A DNA stretch of 33,645 bases from Nitrospinota bacterium. Its GTDB lineage: Bacteria; Nitrospinota; Nitrospinia; Nitrospinales; VA-1. Position numbers and translations under genes: made by a program. Below, one piece after another: positions 22,710 to 30,144 of the stretch. The notes under the pieces are model-generated. The model was given only the letters and a program-made list of their open reading frames with translations, had not been told where the DNA came from and did not search any database. Positions within the stretch are counted from its first letter, which is position 1, and every line of letters begins with the position of its first letter. Where the stretch lies: the NCBI GenBank assembly GCA_009873635.1, contig WAHY01000011.1:25391-59035 (forward strand), in the 5' to 3' direction.

Positions 22710-24311
22710 TTAAGCCGAGGGAAGTTCTCCCGGTGGGACTTCTTCTTCCTCTTCTTCGAAGAAATCATCTTCCTCGTCATCGTCACCGATCAACAGGTTT
22801 TCATCTTCGACAACAAGTTCCTCGAATTCTTCTTCCTCTTTTTCTTCTTTCGGGTATGGGAGCTCATCCCAAATCACGATGCGTGAGTTACCCCGGTCGC
22901 AAATGAACAACTTGAATTTTGGTTGAGGCTCTTCTTCTTCCGCGGCTTCTCCATCAGTTGCCGCCAGGGAAGTTTCTTCCTCATCGTCATCCGGCAGGGG
23001 AACACCGCGGAACTCTTCTTCATCATCCTCCACATCGATCAGCAACAAACCATAAGGATCGTTCAATGTAAAGCTGGTGGCGTCTTCCTGACCCCGGTTT
23101 ACTTTATTTTCGGTGAAAGTGGACTGGCCAAGCACAAGGTCAGCGGGTTGCCCATTCTCAGTGGGAAGTTCTTTCCAGTACAAGACACGGTTGTTACCGG
23201 TATCAGCGACAAACAAACCGGCTTCACCATAAACCACATCAGTAGGAAAATAGAATCCATCGGCTGAAGGCCTGTGATGACCGTTACCCCGGTTAGGCTC
23301 CCGGCTGAAAAAGTCTTTTTGTCCAATCACCACATCAGCAGCGACACCTGTTTCTCTGGGAATTTTGTTCCAGATCAATACCCGGTTATTTCCCTGATCC
23401 ACAACGATCACGCGCTCACCTTCAGCGTCGAAGTGCACTCCTGTGGGAAAGCTCAGGGTATCAGGCCCTACATTTTCGAAGTCACCCTGATTGGGCCAGC
23501 GCTCATCCATTCCCTTTTGCCCCAGTGAAACATCTGCGTTCCAGCCATCACTGAAAGGGATTTTGTTCCAGATCAATACCCGATGGTTGTCCTTGTCGGC
23601 AACCAGCACGTGCTGGTCGTCGCCAGAGTGGATGCCCATAGGGAAAAACAATGAACCCGAGCCGACAAAACCCCGGCGGTTTGCTTCATTATCATCAAGA
23701 TTATCCTGCCCAAGCACAAGGCTTGGAGCTTCGCCATCTTCAGAGGGAATTCCACTCCATCTCAACACCCTGTGGTTGCCACTATCCACCACATAAAGCT
23801 TTCCATCAATCACATCAATACCCGCAGGTTGAGATAGCGTATCCTCCTCCGACTTACTGATGGTGAATCCATCGAGACTCTCATCACCCAGTCCAGAAGT
23901 CATTTCATCCAGGGTTGTAGTCATACCCCGGTTTTCAAGGCAGTCAGCAAAATCTTCCTGTCCCAGGACCAATGATGCCGGCTCTCCATTTTCCTCAGGA
24001 AACTGCTCCCAGATCACCACCCGGTGGTTGCCCCTGTCAGAGACAAACAATAAATCGCCATAAACCGTAACGTATTGCGGCTCACAAAGCGTGTTGTCGC
24101 CAGGGTCATCGGCTCCCCGATTCGCCTGGGTCATGGAAAAGTCACCCTGGCCGATTACCAGAAAGGCCCCGGTTTCCGGCTCTTCCTCTGGCGCAACCTC
24201 ATCCTGTTCGTCCAGCTCATCTGATTCGTCTACCTCATCCAAATCCATTTCATCGTCTTCGGACACGCTCAACGAATCATCGGTTTCTTCCAATTCATTT
24301 TCATCTGACAT
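22710..24311 (-). CDS. NHL-repeat beta-propeller protein with acidic ends (copy 2)
   Basis: The protein has six NHL units, each with VxDxGNxRVxxW (for example VSDRGNHRVVIWEQFP and VADTGNNRVLYWKELP) joined by LVLGQxxF...NRG linkers, forming a propeller of a subtype distinct from copy 1. The first 50 residues and the last 50 are extremely acidic (Glu/Asp runs), and a third acidic insert lies before the last blade. No signal peptide. The frame reaches a TTG at 24326, but that TTG overlaps the GGAG serving the ATG at 24311, which I take as the start. It converges on the radical SAM operon. Role unknown; likely a binding scaffold. Confidence 0.9.
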   Translation of the reverse strand: MSDENELEETDDSLSVSEDDEMDLDEVDESDELDEQDEVAPEEEPETGAFLVIGQGDFSMTQANRGADDPGDNTLCEPQYVTVYGDLLFVSDRGNHRVVIWEQFPEENGEPASLVLGQEDFADCLENRGMTTTLDEMTSGLGDESLDGFTISKSEEDTLSQPAGIDVIDGKLYVVDSGNHRVLRWSGIPSEDGEAPSLVLGQDNLDDNEANRRGFVGSGSLFFPMGIHSGDDQHVLVADKDNHRVLIWNKIPFSDGWNADVSLGQKGMDERWPNQGDFENVGPDTLSFPTGVHFDAEGERVIVVDQGNNRVLIWNKIPRETGVAADVVIGQKDFFSREPNRGNGHHRPSADGFYFPTDVVYGEAGLFVADTGNNRVLYWKELPTENGQPADLVLGQSTFTENKVNRGQEDATSFTLNDPYGLLLIDVEDDEEEFRGVPLPDDDEEETSLAATDGEAAEEEEPQPKFKLFICDRGNSRIVIWDELPYPKEEKEEEEFEELVVEDENLLIGDDDEEDDFFEEEEEEVPPGELPSA

Positions 24312-24346
24312 GAAACAATTCTCCAAATATATTGTTTACCAATTCA

Positions 24347-24352
24347 ATTATA
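24347..24352 (-). promoter_or_regulatory. Possible -10 element for the NHL gene
   Basis: A perfect TATAAT on the minus strand about 36 bases before the ATG. There is no good -35 at the expected spacing. Confidence 0.3.
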
Positions 24353-24490
24353 TAAACTTTTAAAAGCAAATAGCGGCTTCTAGTTAACAAGAAATCATAT
24401 ATTTTCAAATGCCCAAGTAAGGAAACAGAGTAACACAAATCGGGATATTTATTGCCAGCCAGATAAATTGCCAAACATGACCTGCAGCCC

Positions 24491-26089
24491 TTAAGGAAGT
24501 TCCACAGGTTTAAGCCTTTGCCACATGGAAATAACTTTCCGACCATTGCGATCCTGATGTTTTCCATCCCAAATCGCAAACGCTACTAAAATGGGGTTTT
24601 TTTTAATAAATTTTATATCCCATTTATTCAAAGAATCCAAGGTGCGAAAAAAAACAACGCGCCATTTTCCATCTTTCCATACCCCTTTGCCCAGCACATT
24701 CTGTTTGGTTTGAGGTTGAGGGGTCAACGTTCCAAACCCTTCTGCGTTCAATTCTTCCACGGGAACATCCCTGAACGGATTGAGCGAATCAACAGGGTTC
24801 ACCTCGCCCCCGAAGATCATGGTATCCATATCCATTCCCTTTGTGGCATATTCCAGCTTTTCCTTGGTTTCAATTTCCGTTTGCCAGTCTGCCCGCCACT
24901 GCCATATATTCACCACTTTACCCCTGTTTCCCATGCCAAAGAACGGTTCATTATGCCCGTGCTTATGCAACAATACATCACCCAGGGCGAACTCCATCGC
25001 AATAGCATCTTTAAAATCCTGATGACGGCTTGAAGTCCGATCCGGTTGAGGATCTTCCCATACCAGCCGGAAGGCTATCCCCTCGTCGTTCACAACAGAC
25101 TGAAACTGAATTTGGTCAACCGGGTCCCTGCGTGCATTAAGTGGAATTGTATGAATATTCTGGACCGGGATATTTGCCCACATTGGGTTAGCCGGATCCA
25201 TGTCTATTTCCTGGTCAACTTTGTAAGTATTCAGATCTATTTCATATTCTGCTGGTTTATATTCCTCTTTCCTTATTTCTGACTCTATATATGAAGCCAG
25301 ATCCCAGCGTTCTTCGTCTCTCAAATGGTTAAAAGATTTCATCGGGGTGCCATCAATCCCCGTTGTTAAAATCATAAACAAGTCTTTCTTATCAAATCCG
25401 AATTTATAAGTATTCGGGTCTGTCAGGTCATACACGAAAACCCGATGATCCCATATATCATAGAGGTCTGATGCAATAGGCCCGTCCCCCTTCAGATCCG
25501 TTCCATGGCAACGAGCGCAACTCGTTTGCTGATAGATTATCTTACCTTTTGCTATGGATTCAGGGGTCGATGCTGGAACTGCTTCTATCTTTATTGCATC
25601 TTTAGGCTTTTTATTTTCAAATTTTTTTGAGAATTTCTTGATGTACTCAACTACGCCAGAGATCTCATCTTCTGACAAGGCCCCTCCCCATGCAGGCATG
25701 GAAGTACCTGGAACACCGCGGGCAATGGTTCTTTTTATATCACTATCCTGCGGAATCGACCCAAAAGGAGTGGTCCTGTATTTAAACACACCTTGACGAA
25801 AGTCTCTGGGCCACGGGTAAAGGTAAGCCATTGCCTTACCTCCACCATTGCCATCCGCACCGTGGCAATATATGCACATGTGCTTGTAAACCGTGGCACC
25901 CAGGCGCAAGAGATCTTTCTCTCCGCCATGAGAAGAGGCGGAACCATTACTATGTTCTGATGGTCCATGAGCGTACACTGGCATTATTGCCAGCAAAGCC
26001 ACACTCAAAACCAGAAAAAGAATCAAACTTTTCTGGCTAACGCACCCCCAGACTCGGAGTTGAAAGCGTGTAAAGTTCTTCATTACCAT
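24491..26089 (-). CDS. Dihaem cytochrome c with ethylbenzene-dehydrogenase-type haem b domain (NxrC-like)
   Basis: A Sec signal peptide (residues 1-40, VYA/HG) is followed by two cytochrome c domains: CIYCH (C72, C75, H76) with likely Met ligand M131 in GTSMPAW, and CARCH (C191, C194, H195) with likely M250 in GTPMKSF. Residues about 285-525 resemble the EB_dh haem-b fold of DMSO-reductase-family gamma subunits (WANIP, AFRLVWEDP, WQWRADWQ). This layout is known for candidate nitrite oxidoreductase gamma subunits. It would pass electrons in the periplasm. No catalytic molybdenum subunit or FeS subunit lies nearby. The start overlaps the upstream secreted gene by 53 bases; a second ATG two codons later is equally possible. 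Confidence 0.88.
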   Translation of the reverse strand: MVMKNFTRFQLRVWGCVSQKSLILFLVLSVALLAIMPVYAHGPSEHSNGSASSHGGEKDLLRLGATVYKHMCIYCHGADGNGGGKAMAYLYPWPRDFRQGVFKYRTTPFGSIPQDSDIKRTIARGVPGTSMPAWGGALSEDEISGVVEYIKKFSKKFENKKPKDAIKIEAVPASTPESIAKGKIIYQQTSCARCHGTDLKGDGPIASDLYDIWDHRVFVYDLTDPNTYKFGFDKKDLFMILTTGIDGTPMKSFNHLRDEERWDLASYIESEIRKEEYKPAEYEIDLNTYKVDQEIDMDPANPMWANIPVQNIHTIPLNARRDPVDQIQFQSVVNDEGIAFRLVWEDPQPDRTSSRHQDFKDAIAMEFALGDVLLHKHGHNEPFFGMGNRGKVVNIWQWRADWQTEIETKEKLEYATKGMDMDTMIFGGEVNPVDSLNPFRDVPVEELNAEGFGTLTPQPQTKQNVLGKGVWKDGKWRVVFFRTLDSLNKWDIKFIKKNPILVAFAIWDGKHQDRNGRKVISMWQRLKPVELP

Positions 26090-26510
26090 TTAAACCGTCT
26101 TCCGCAATATCTACCCAGATATTATTGCAGTTACGTCTTGAATCAACACCTTTGCAGTAAAAGAGCGGGTTACGATTGGTGAAAAACACCACTGGATGCG
26201 AAAAGTAGACACTCAGGTTATCGAATTTAGCGATTTCAATGGCCTGTTCGACCGTAATCTCTTCGGCCGATGCCTTGCGGATCACTTTACGGATAACCAT
26301 ATAGTCCAGCTTACCGTCTCTGTCCAAGTCGTAAAAAGTGGAAATCAAACCCGGTACACTCAACGATTCCCACCCTCGATAGGATGGATGTCTCCAACCG
26401 GGTTCTTTAGGAATCTCCAGGTTTGATAAGTCAGAATCATCCTGCCCCCAAACCAGAACTGGCCAGGAGAAAAATATAACCGAGAGTATGAGCAGGGCTG
26501 ACTTTTTCAA
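26037..26510 (-). CDS. Small secreted protein upstream of the NxrC-like cytochrome
   Basis: A 157-residue protein with a signal peptide (MKKSALLILSVIFFSWPVLVWG). The mature part contains an EF-hand-like calcium loop, DLDRDGKLDY, and two cysteines near FYCKGVDSRRNCNN. The start is TTG with GGTGG close upstream. It overlaps the cytochrome gene by 53 bases, so the two are probably made together and may act together in the periplasm. I do not recognise a family. Confidence 0.8.
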   Translation of the reverse strand: MKKSALLILSVIFFSWPVLVWGQDDSDLSNLEIPKEPGWRHPSYRGWESLSVPGLISTFYDLDRDGKLDYMVIRKVIRKASAEEITVEQAIEIAKFDNLSVYFSHPVVFFTNRNPLFYCKGVDSRRNCNNIWVDIAEDGLNGNEELYTLSTPSLGVR

Positions 26511-26607
26511 TATTCCACCTTATCTGACTGGACGCTTAAAGCCGCCCTACCTTCATTTATAAAGGTTTAATCTTTCTAAACTAACACATTTCGGGAATCA
26601 AACAAAA

Positions 26608-26625
26608 GGCTAATCCGGCTTAGCC
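26608..26625 (-). terminator. Probable intrinsic terminator after the STAS gene
   Basis: GGCTAA / TTAGCC form a 6-bp stem with a six-base loop, followed on the minus strand by TTTTGTTTG. It lies about 60 bases past the STAS stop codon. Confidence 0.5.
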
Positions 26626-26685
26626 GCCGATGGAAAAGGGCAATATCTTTATCATGTGGGCAAAGATTTATCTCGGCCAAATGAG

Positions 26686-27075
26686 CTATTGCTCATTGCC
26701 TCCATCGCTAGCGGCCATTGCGCTTGAAGTATCAGGAAAGATTTGAAACACGTCATGCAGTTTTGCCATATCAAAAACTTCTTTAGGGGAACCCTGAAGA
26801 CCGGCCAATACAAATCGCCCTTCATCTTTAAGTGTTTGATAACAGTGAATAAATACGCTTATGGTTGAACTGTCGAGGTAGGTGACTTTCTCCAGGTTCA
26901 TGATGAATTTTTTGTATCCCCGCTCTTTGTACGCATCCACAAGCAGGTTGAGATCCTGGGAGTTGTAAACATCCAATTGACCTGCCAGGTCTATGATGAT
27001 GGTGTCTTTTTCATCCCTGCAATCAATATCAATCTTTCCCATCAACCCCAAAATTTCTTTATGTATTTTTTCCAT
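26686..27075 (-). CDS. STAS-domain protein (anti-sigma-factor-antagonist type)
   Basis: Residues about 14-115 form a SpoIIAA/RsbV-like STAS domain: IIIDLAGQLDVYNSQDL, KKFIMNLEKVTYLDSSTISVF and GRFVLAGL. The serine usually phosphorylated by an anti-sigma kinase corresponds to S69 or S70 in LDSST. No membrane segment. AGGG lies seven bases before the ATG. It follows the ABC ATPase gene by 33 bases and appears co-transcribed with it and the binding protein. A regulatory partner of the ATPase is possible, as MlaB is in the Mla system, but no kinase or sigma factor is nearby. Confidence 0.9.
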   Translation of the reverse strand: MEKIHKEILGLMGKIDIDCRDEKDTIIIDLAGQLDVYNSQDLNLLVDAYKERGYKKFIMNLEKVTYLDSSTISVFIHCYQTLKDEGRFVLAGLQGSPKEVFDMAKLHDVFQIFPDTSSAMAASDGGNEQ

Positions 27076-27108
27076 CGAATTACCCTTTAATTGGAAATTA
27101 TCAGATAA

Positions 27109-27846
27109 TCAACCGTCTACGTAGAGAGAGCTTAACTCATCCTCACCCAGGTTTCCCGCAGGACCATCATAAACGATACGGCCTTCGCTCATAGCAATAA
27201 TTCTCGAACCATATTCACGGGCCAGTTCAGGAAGGTGCAGATTACATAAAATGGTCACCCCGTCTTTTTCATTAAACTCAGCCAGAAGTTCCATGATCTG
27301 CTTCGATGAAGCCGGGTCAAGGCTTGAAACCGGCTCATCTGCAAGAATCAGTTCTGGCTCCTGCATCAAGGCCCGGGCCAGGCCTACCCGCTGCTGTTGC
27401 CCACCACTAAGATCTTCTGACCTGTGAAAATGTTTTTCCGACAGTCCCAACCGATCTAAAACCTGACCGGAACGAGCTACATCTTCAGCCGGGAAAGAAT
27501 TAAATATCGAAGCAATGGATGATGTTGAAGACAGCCTTCCCATTAGAGCATTACTTTGGACCGAGTAGCGAGGAATAAGGTTGTACTGCTGGAAAATCAT
27601 CCCGATTTTTTTTCTGAGTTCTCGCAGTCGATTCGGCGGCGCAATTGTAATTTCTTCTCCATCCAGAAATACCTTACCCGAACTGGGTTCTACGAGACGG
27701 TTGATACACCGCATGAGAGTGGATTTCCCCGAGCCGCTTTTACCCAGTATTACGACAAATTCTCCCTTCTCGATAGAAATTGAAACTTCTCTCAAAGCAA
27801 TGGTGCCATTTTCATAGGTCTTACTGAGTTTTTCTATTTCCAGCAT
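27109..27846 (-). CDS. ABC transporter ATPase, PhnC-like
   Basis: A complete ATPase of 245 residues with Walker A GKSGSGKS (35-42), Q-loop FQQYNLIPR, signature LSGGQQQRVGLA (146-157), Walker B LILADEP (166-172) and a switch His in ILCNLHLPELA. The sequence, including the Q-loop region and RLSSTSSI, resembles PhnC of phosphonate/phosphite importers. It lies between a PhnD-like binding protein and a STAS gene. No PhnE-type permease is present in the window, so it may pair with a permease elsewhere or serve another role. Confidence 0.9.
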   Translation of the reverse strand: MLEIEKLSKTYENGTIALREVSISIEKGEFVVILGKSGSGKSTLMRCINRLVEPSSGKVFLDGEEITIAPPNRLRELRKKIGMIFQQYNLIPRYSVQSNALMGRLSSTSSIASIFNSFPAEDVARSGQVLDRLGLSEKHFHRSEDLSGGQQQRVGLARALMQEPELILADEPVSSLDPASSKQIMELLAEFNEKDGVTILCNLHLPELAREYGSRIIAMSEGRIVYDGPAGNLGEDELSSLYVDG

Positions 27847-27954
27847 AACAATTATGAGGACCTCTTATAATCTGATGATTCTACTTTGCAGCAACTCGCG
27901 ACCCTTTATTTCAAAAGGCTCGCTCATGGCTAAAGAAAATATATAGAGATGTCC

Positions 27955-28845
27955 TTAAGGTTTCTGATTATTCATGTTCAGGTTCAGCAAACGACCTGCT
28001 TCCCGGACCGGGTCAAACAACCCATCCAAATCGGTAAACCCACTAATGCCGTAAAGTTTTTTAAGGGTCTTACTACCTGCAGGGGTTTGCGAAATTTTCT
28101 TCAGTCCCTCACGAATCTTTAGTTTCAAGTCCTCAGATAATCCCTTACGAGCAGAAACCGTATCATTCGGGATCTCTTTGGTGTAGGCAATGACCTTGAC
28201 CTTGTCAAAAACATCTGGAAAAGTTTTTGCGACTGCTGACCGGGAACCGTCATACGCTGCACCGCCGTCGACTTCTCCTTTATATATTGAAAGAACCACC
28301 GCATTGTGCGAACCCGCAAAAACACTTTTTTTGAAAAAATGTTCCGGATCAAAACCCTTGGATAATAGAAGAGTCTTTGGGTACAAATAACCCGATGTGG
28401 AAGCAGGGTCAACAAAAGCAAAACTCTTCCCCTTTAATCCGGCAAGCTTTTGAATGCCGCTATCCGCCCGAACCATTATCTGTCCACGGTAGAAAGGACT
28501 GCCAAACCTTTTAACCACTAAAAGCAACTCTACATCATATTTATCGTGTGCCAGAACATAACTGAAAGTGGCCAGCCATCCTACGTCCACCTTTCCAGCA
28601 CCCATTGCTTCAATGACCGATGCATAGCTTGTAGCAACCGAGGTTTTAAAGTGCAGACCTGTCTCTTTTTGCAGGAGTTGACCTATTTCTCTGCCACCTT
28701 TAAGAATCACCTGCGCATCTCCCGAAGGCACAAACATCATTCGTATAGGATTTTCGGCAACACCCAAAGATTGCGCCTCAGAGACCAGAGGCAACCAGAA
28801 CATAAAAACTATATGTACAAATGAGGAATTCAAGCGGATGTTCAA
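27955..28845 (-). CDS. PhnD-like periplasmic substrate-binding protein
   Basis: A 296-residue protein with an N-terminal signal sequence and a PhnD-family core: IRMMFVPSGDAQVILKGG, SYASVIEAMGAGKVDVGWL, RADSGIQKLAGLKGKSFAFVDPASTSGYLYP and VDGGAAYDGS. The family binds phosphonate, phosphite or similar oxyanions, though many members are sensors with other ligands. The start is TTG with GGAG six bases before it. It opens the run with the ATPase (108 bases downstream) and STAS protein, from an extended -10 promoter at 28872-28880. Confidence 0.88.
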   Translation of the reverse strand: MNIRLNSSFVHIVFMFWLPLVSEAQSLGVAENPIRMMFVPSGDAQVILKGGREIGQLLQKETGLHFKTSVATSYASVIEAMGAGKVDVGWLATFSYVLAHDKYDVELLLVVKRFGSPFYRGQIMVRADSGIQKLAGLKGKSFAFVDPASTSGYLYPKTLLLSKGFDPEHFFKKSVFAGSHNAVVLSIYKGEVDGGAAYDGSRSAVAKTFPDVFDKVKVIAYTKEIPNDTVSARKGLSEDLKLKIREGLKKISQTPAGSKTLKKLYGISGFTDLDGLFDPVREAGRLLNLNMNNQKP

Positions 28846-28871
28846 AGGAGACTCCGATTTAAGACCGGTTC

Positions 28872-28880
28872 ATTATAGCA
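28872..28880 (-). promoter_or_regulatory. Extended -10 promoter for the binding protein / ATPase / STAS set
   Basis: TGCTATAAT on the minus strand is a full extended -10. The -35 region is weak. The leader to the TTG start would be about 20 bases. Confidence 0.5.
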
Positions 28881-28909
28881 CTAGCTTAATCCGGAAAAAT
28901 GACACAAAA

Positions 28910-28940
28910 AAGGGGTAAGCCGCTTAACGGCTTACCCCTT
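28910..28940 (-). terminator. Strong terminator after the monohaem cytochrome gene
   Basis: A perfect 13-bp stem (AAGGGGTAAGCCG / CGGCTTACCCCTT) with a five-base loop, with A or T runs on both sides. On the minus strand it ends the gene at 28973-29404. Confidence 0.93.
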
Positions 28941-28972
28941 AAAAAAACTAACTTTATTCTATAATCCGTGGT

Positions 28973-29404
28973 TTAACCTTTATAAAATGTTGTGCGGATA
29001 TATTTAATTACATCCCAGATTTCCTTATCAGAAAGCTTCTGCTTAGCCATTCCGGTTCCAGCAGAACCATTTTTGATGATATGGAACATCTGGCCGGCAG
29101 AAACTTTTTTCATTGTGTCCTTACAGGTAAAGTTACGCGGTCCAGGTTTCAATGCTTTACCCAGTTTACCTGTTCCATCACCTTTATCACCATGACACAT
29201 TTTACAAGCCATTGGTTTAGCGGTTTTATGGTAGAGTTTTTTACCATTGGCCGCATCAGCTTTTGCTGTTTTATCTTTCTTGGCTACGCTACCAGGAGCC
29301 GCTTTCGTTTTCCGCGGTTGTGGACATTGACCGCCGGCGAAGGCAGAACTGACAGCAAACAAGCTGAAAATAACCATCACACTCAGTATTAACGCCTTTT
29401 TCAT
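28973..29404 (-). CDS. Secreted monohaem cytochrome c
   Basis: The signal peptide (MKKALILSVMVIFSLFAVSSAFA) precedes a Lys/Ala-rich linker and a single class I cytochrome c domain with CKMCH (C67, C70, H71), GDKGDGTGKLGKAL and a likely axial Met at M119 in GTGMAKQKL. It probably carries electrons in the periplasm, and it could serve the NxrC-like protein 3 kb away, though this is only proximity. GGAG lies eight bases before the ATG. A perfect -35/-10 pair upstream and a strong terminator suggest high expression. Confidence 0.93.
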   Translation of the reverse strand: MKKALILSVMVIFSLFAVSSAFAGGQCPQPRKTKAAPGSVAKKDKTAKADAANGKKLYHKTAKPMACKMCHGDKGDGTGKLGKALKPGPRNFTCKDTMKKVSAGQMFHIIKNGSAGTGMAKQKLSDKEIWDVIKYIRTTFYKG

Positions 29405-30144
29405 CTAACAATCTCCTCTCTTTATAGTGAATTTAACCAAAAATTATCACTCCAACCTTTAAACTGACGAATATTACGCATTGGCATCCAAAGCTCAAAC
29501 ACTTAATAAAATAAAAAATCAAACATTTAAGCCCTTACCAATCGATTACCTCATTAAGCTTTGATTTTGAAAAAATGAGCAACGCATTATAGTCCATTCC
29601 AATACCCTGTCAACAGAAAATTCCTCTTGAAAATTGCAAGAAATCAACCCTGAAATCTGCCGAAATCACAAACCTTTTCCTCCAGTCTCAAGCCAAATAC
29701 CGGACGACTATTATTTTTTCTACCAAAAGGCTAACCAATTGAAAGGAAATAAGTTTAATGGTTTTTTAAACGCCTTTGCCCTATCCTTAAAGGCAATTTC
29801 CCTTGATAGCTCCGGCTGAATCAAGTATGATCCAAAGTTATAGATGAATCCAAATTGGAGTTTCAGGATTTCAGGAGCCTTGGGTTTCTGGAACCTGGAT
29901 TTGTTGCGGTGAGCTAATTTGGGGCCTCAAAAAAAGATCTTTCTCTTCAATAGATCCAGAAGGCATTGAATTTAAAGGTATTCAAAAACCATCCCACTAG
30001 CGTAAGCATCCCCTCTTCTTTTCAAGGTTGTTAAGAATGGGGATAAATTGTGCCGGATGAGGTGGAACAGAGTGTTTAGACTATAAAAAACGTCAAGAAA
30101 ATCAGTAATTTAAGAATATTAATTGTTACAACTGGAGGTGACTG
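29405..30144. other. Long intergenic region
   Basis: 740 bases between divergent genes. It holds a near-ideal promoter for the cytochrome (29586-29613) with a leader of about 175 bases. A 61-codon frame at 29634-29819 has no ribosome binding site and is not supported as a gene. From 29820 to 30120 I see nothing recognisable; a TATAAA at 30082-30087 lacks a matching -35. Confidence 0.6.
29586..29613 (-). promoter_or_regulatory. Near-consensus sigma70 promoter for the monohaem cytochrome
   Basis: On the minus strand TTGACA (29608-29613) and TATAAT (29586-29591), both perfect, are separated by 16 bases. Transcription would start near 29579, giving an untranslated leader of about 175 bases. Confidence 0.65.

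Noticed and set aside
29634-29819. 61-codon plus-strand frame in the long intergenic gap
   Set aside because: No ribosome binding site, no recognisable motif, and it begins just upstream of the cytochrome promoter on the opposite strand.
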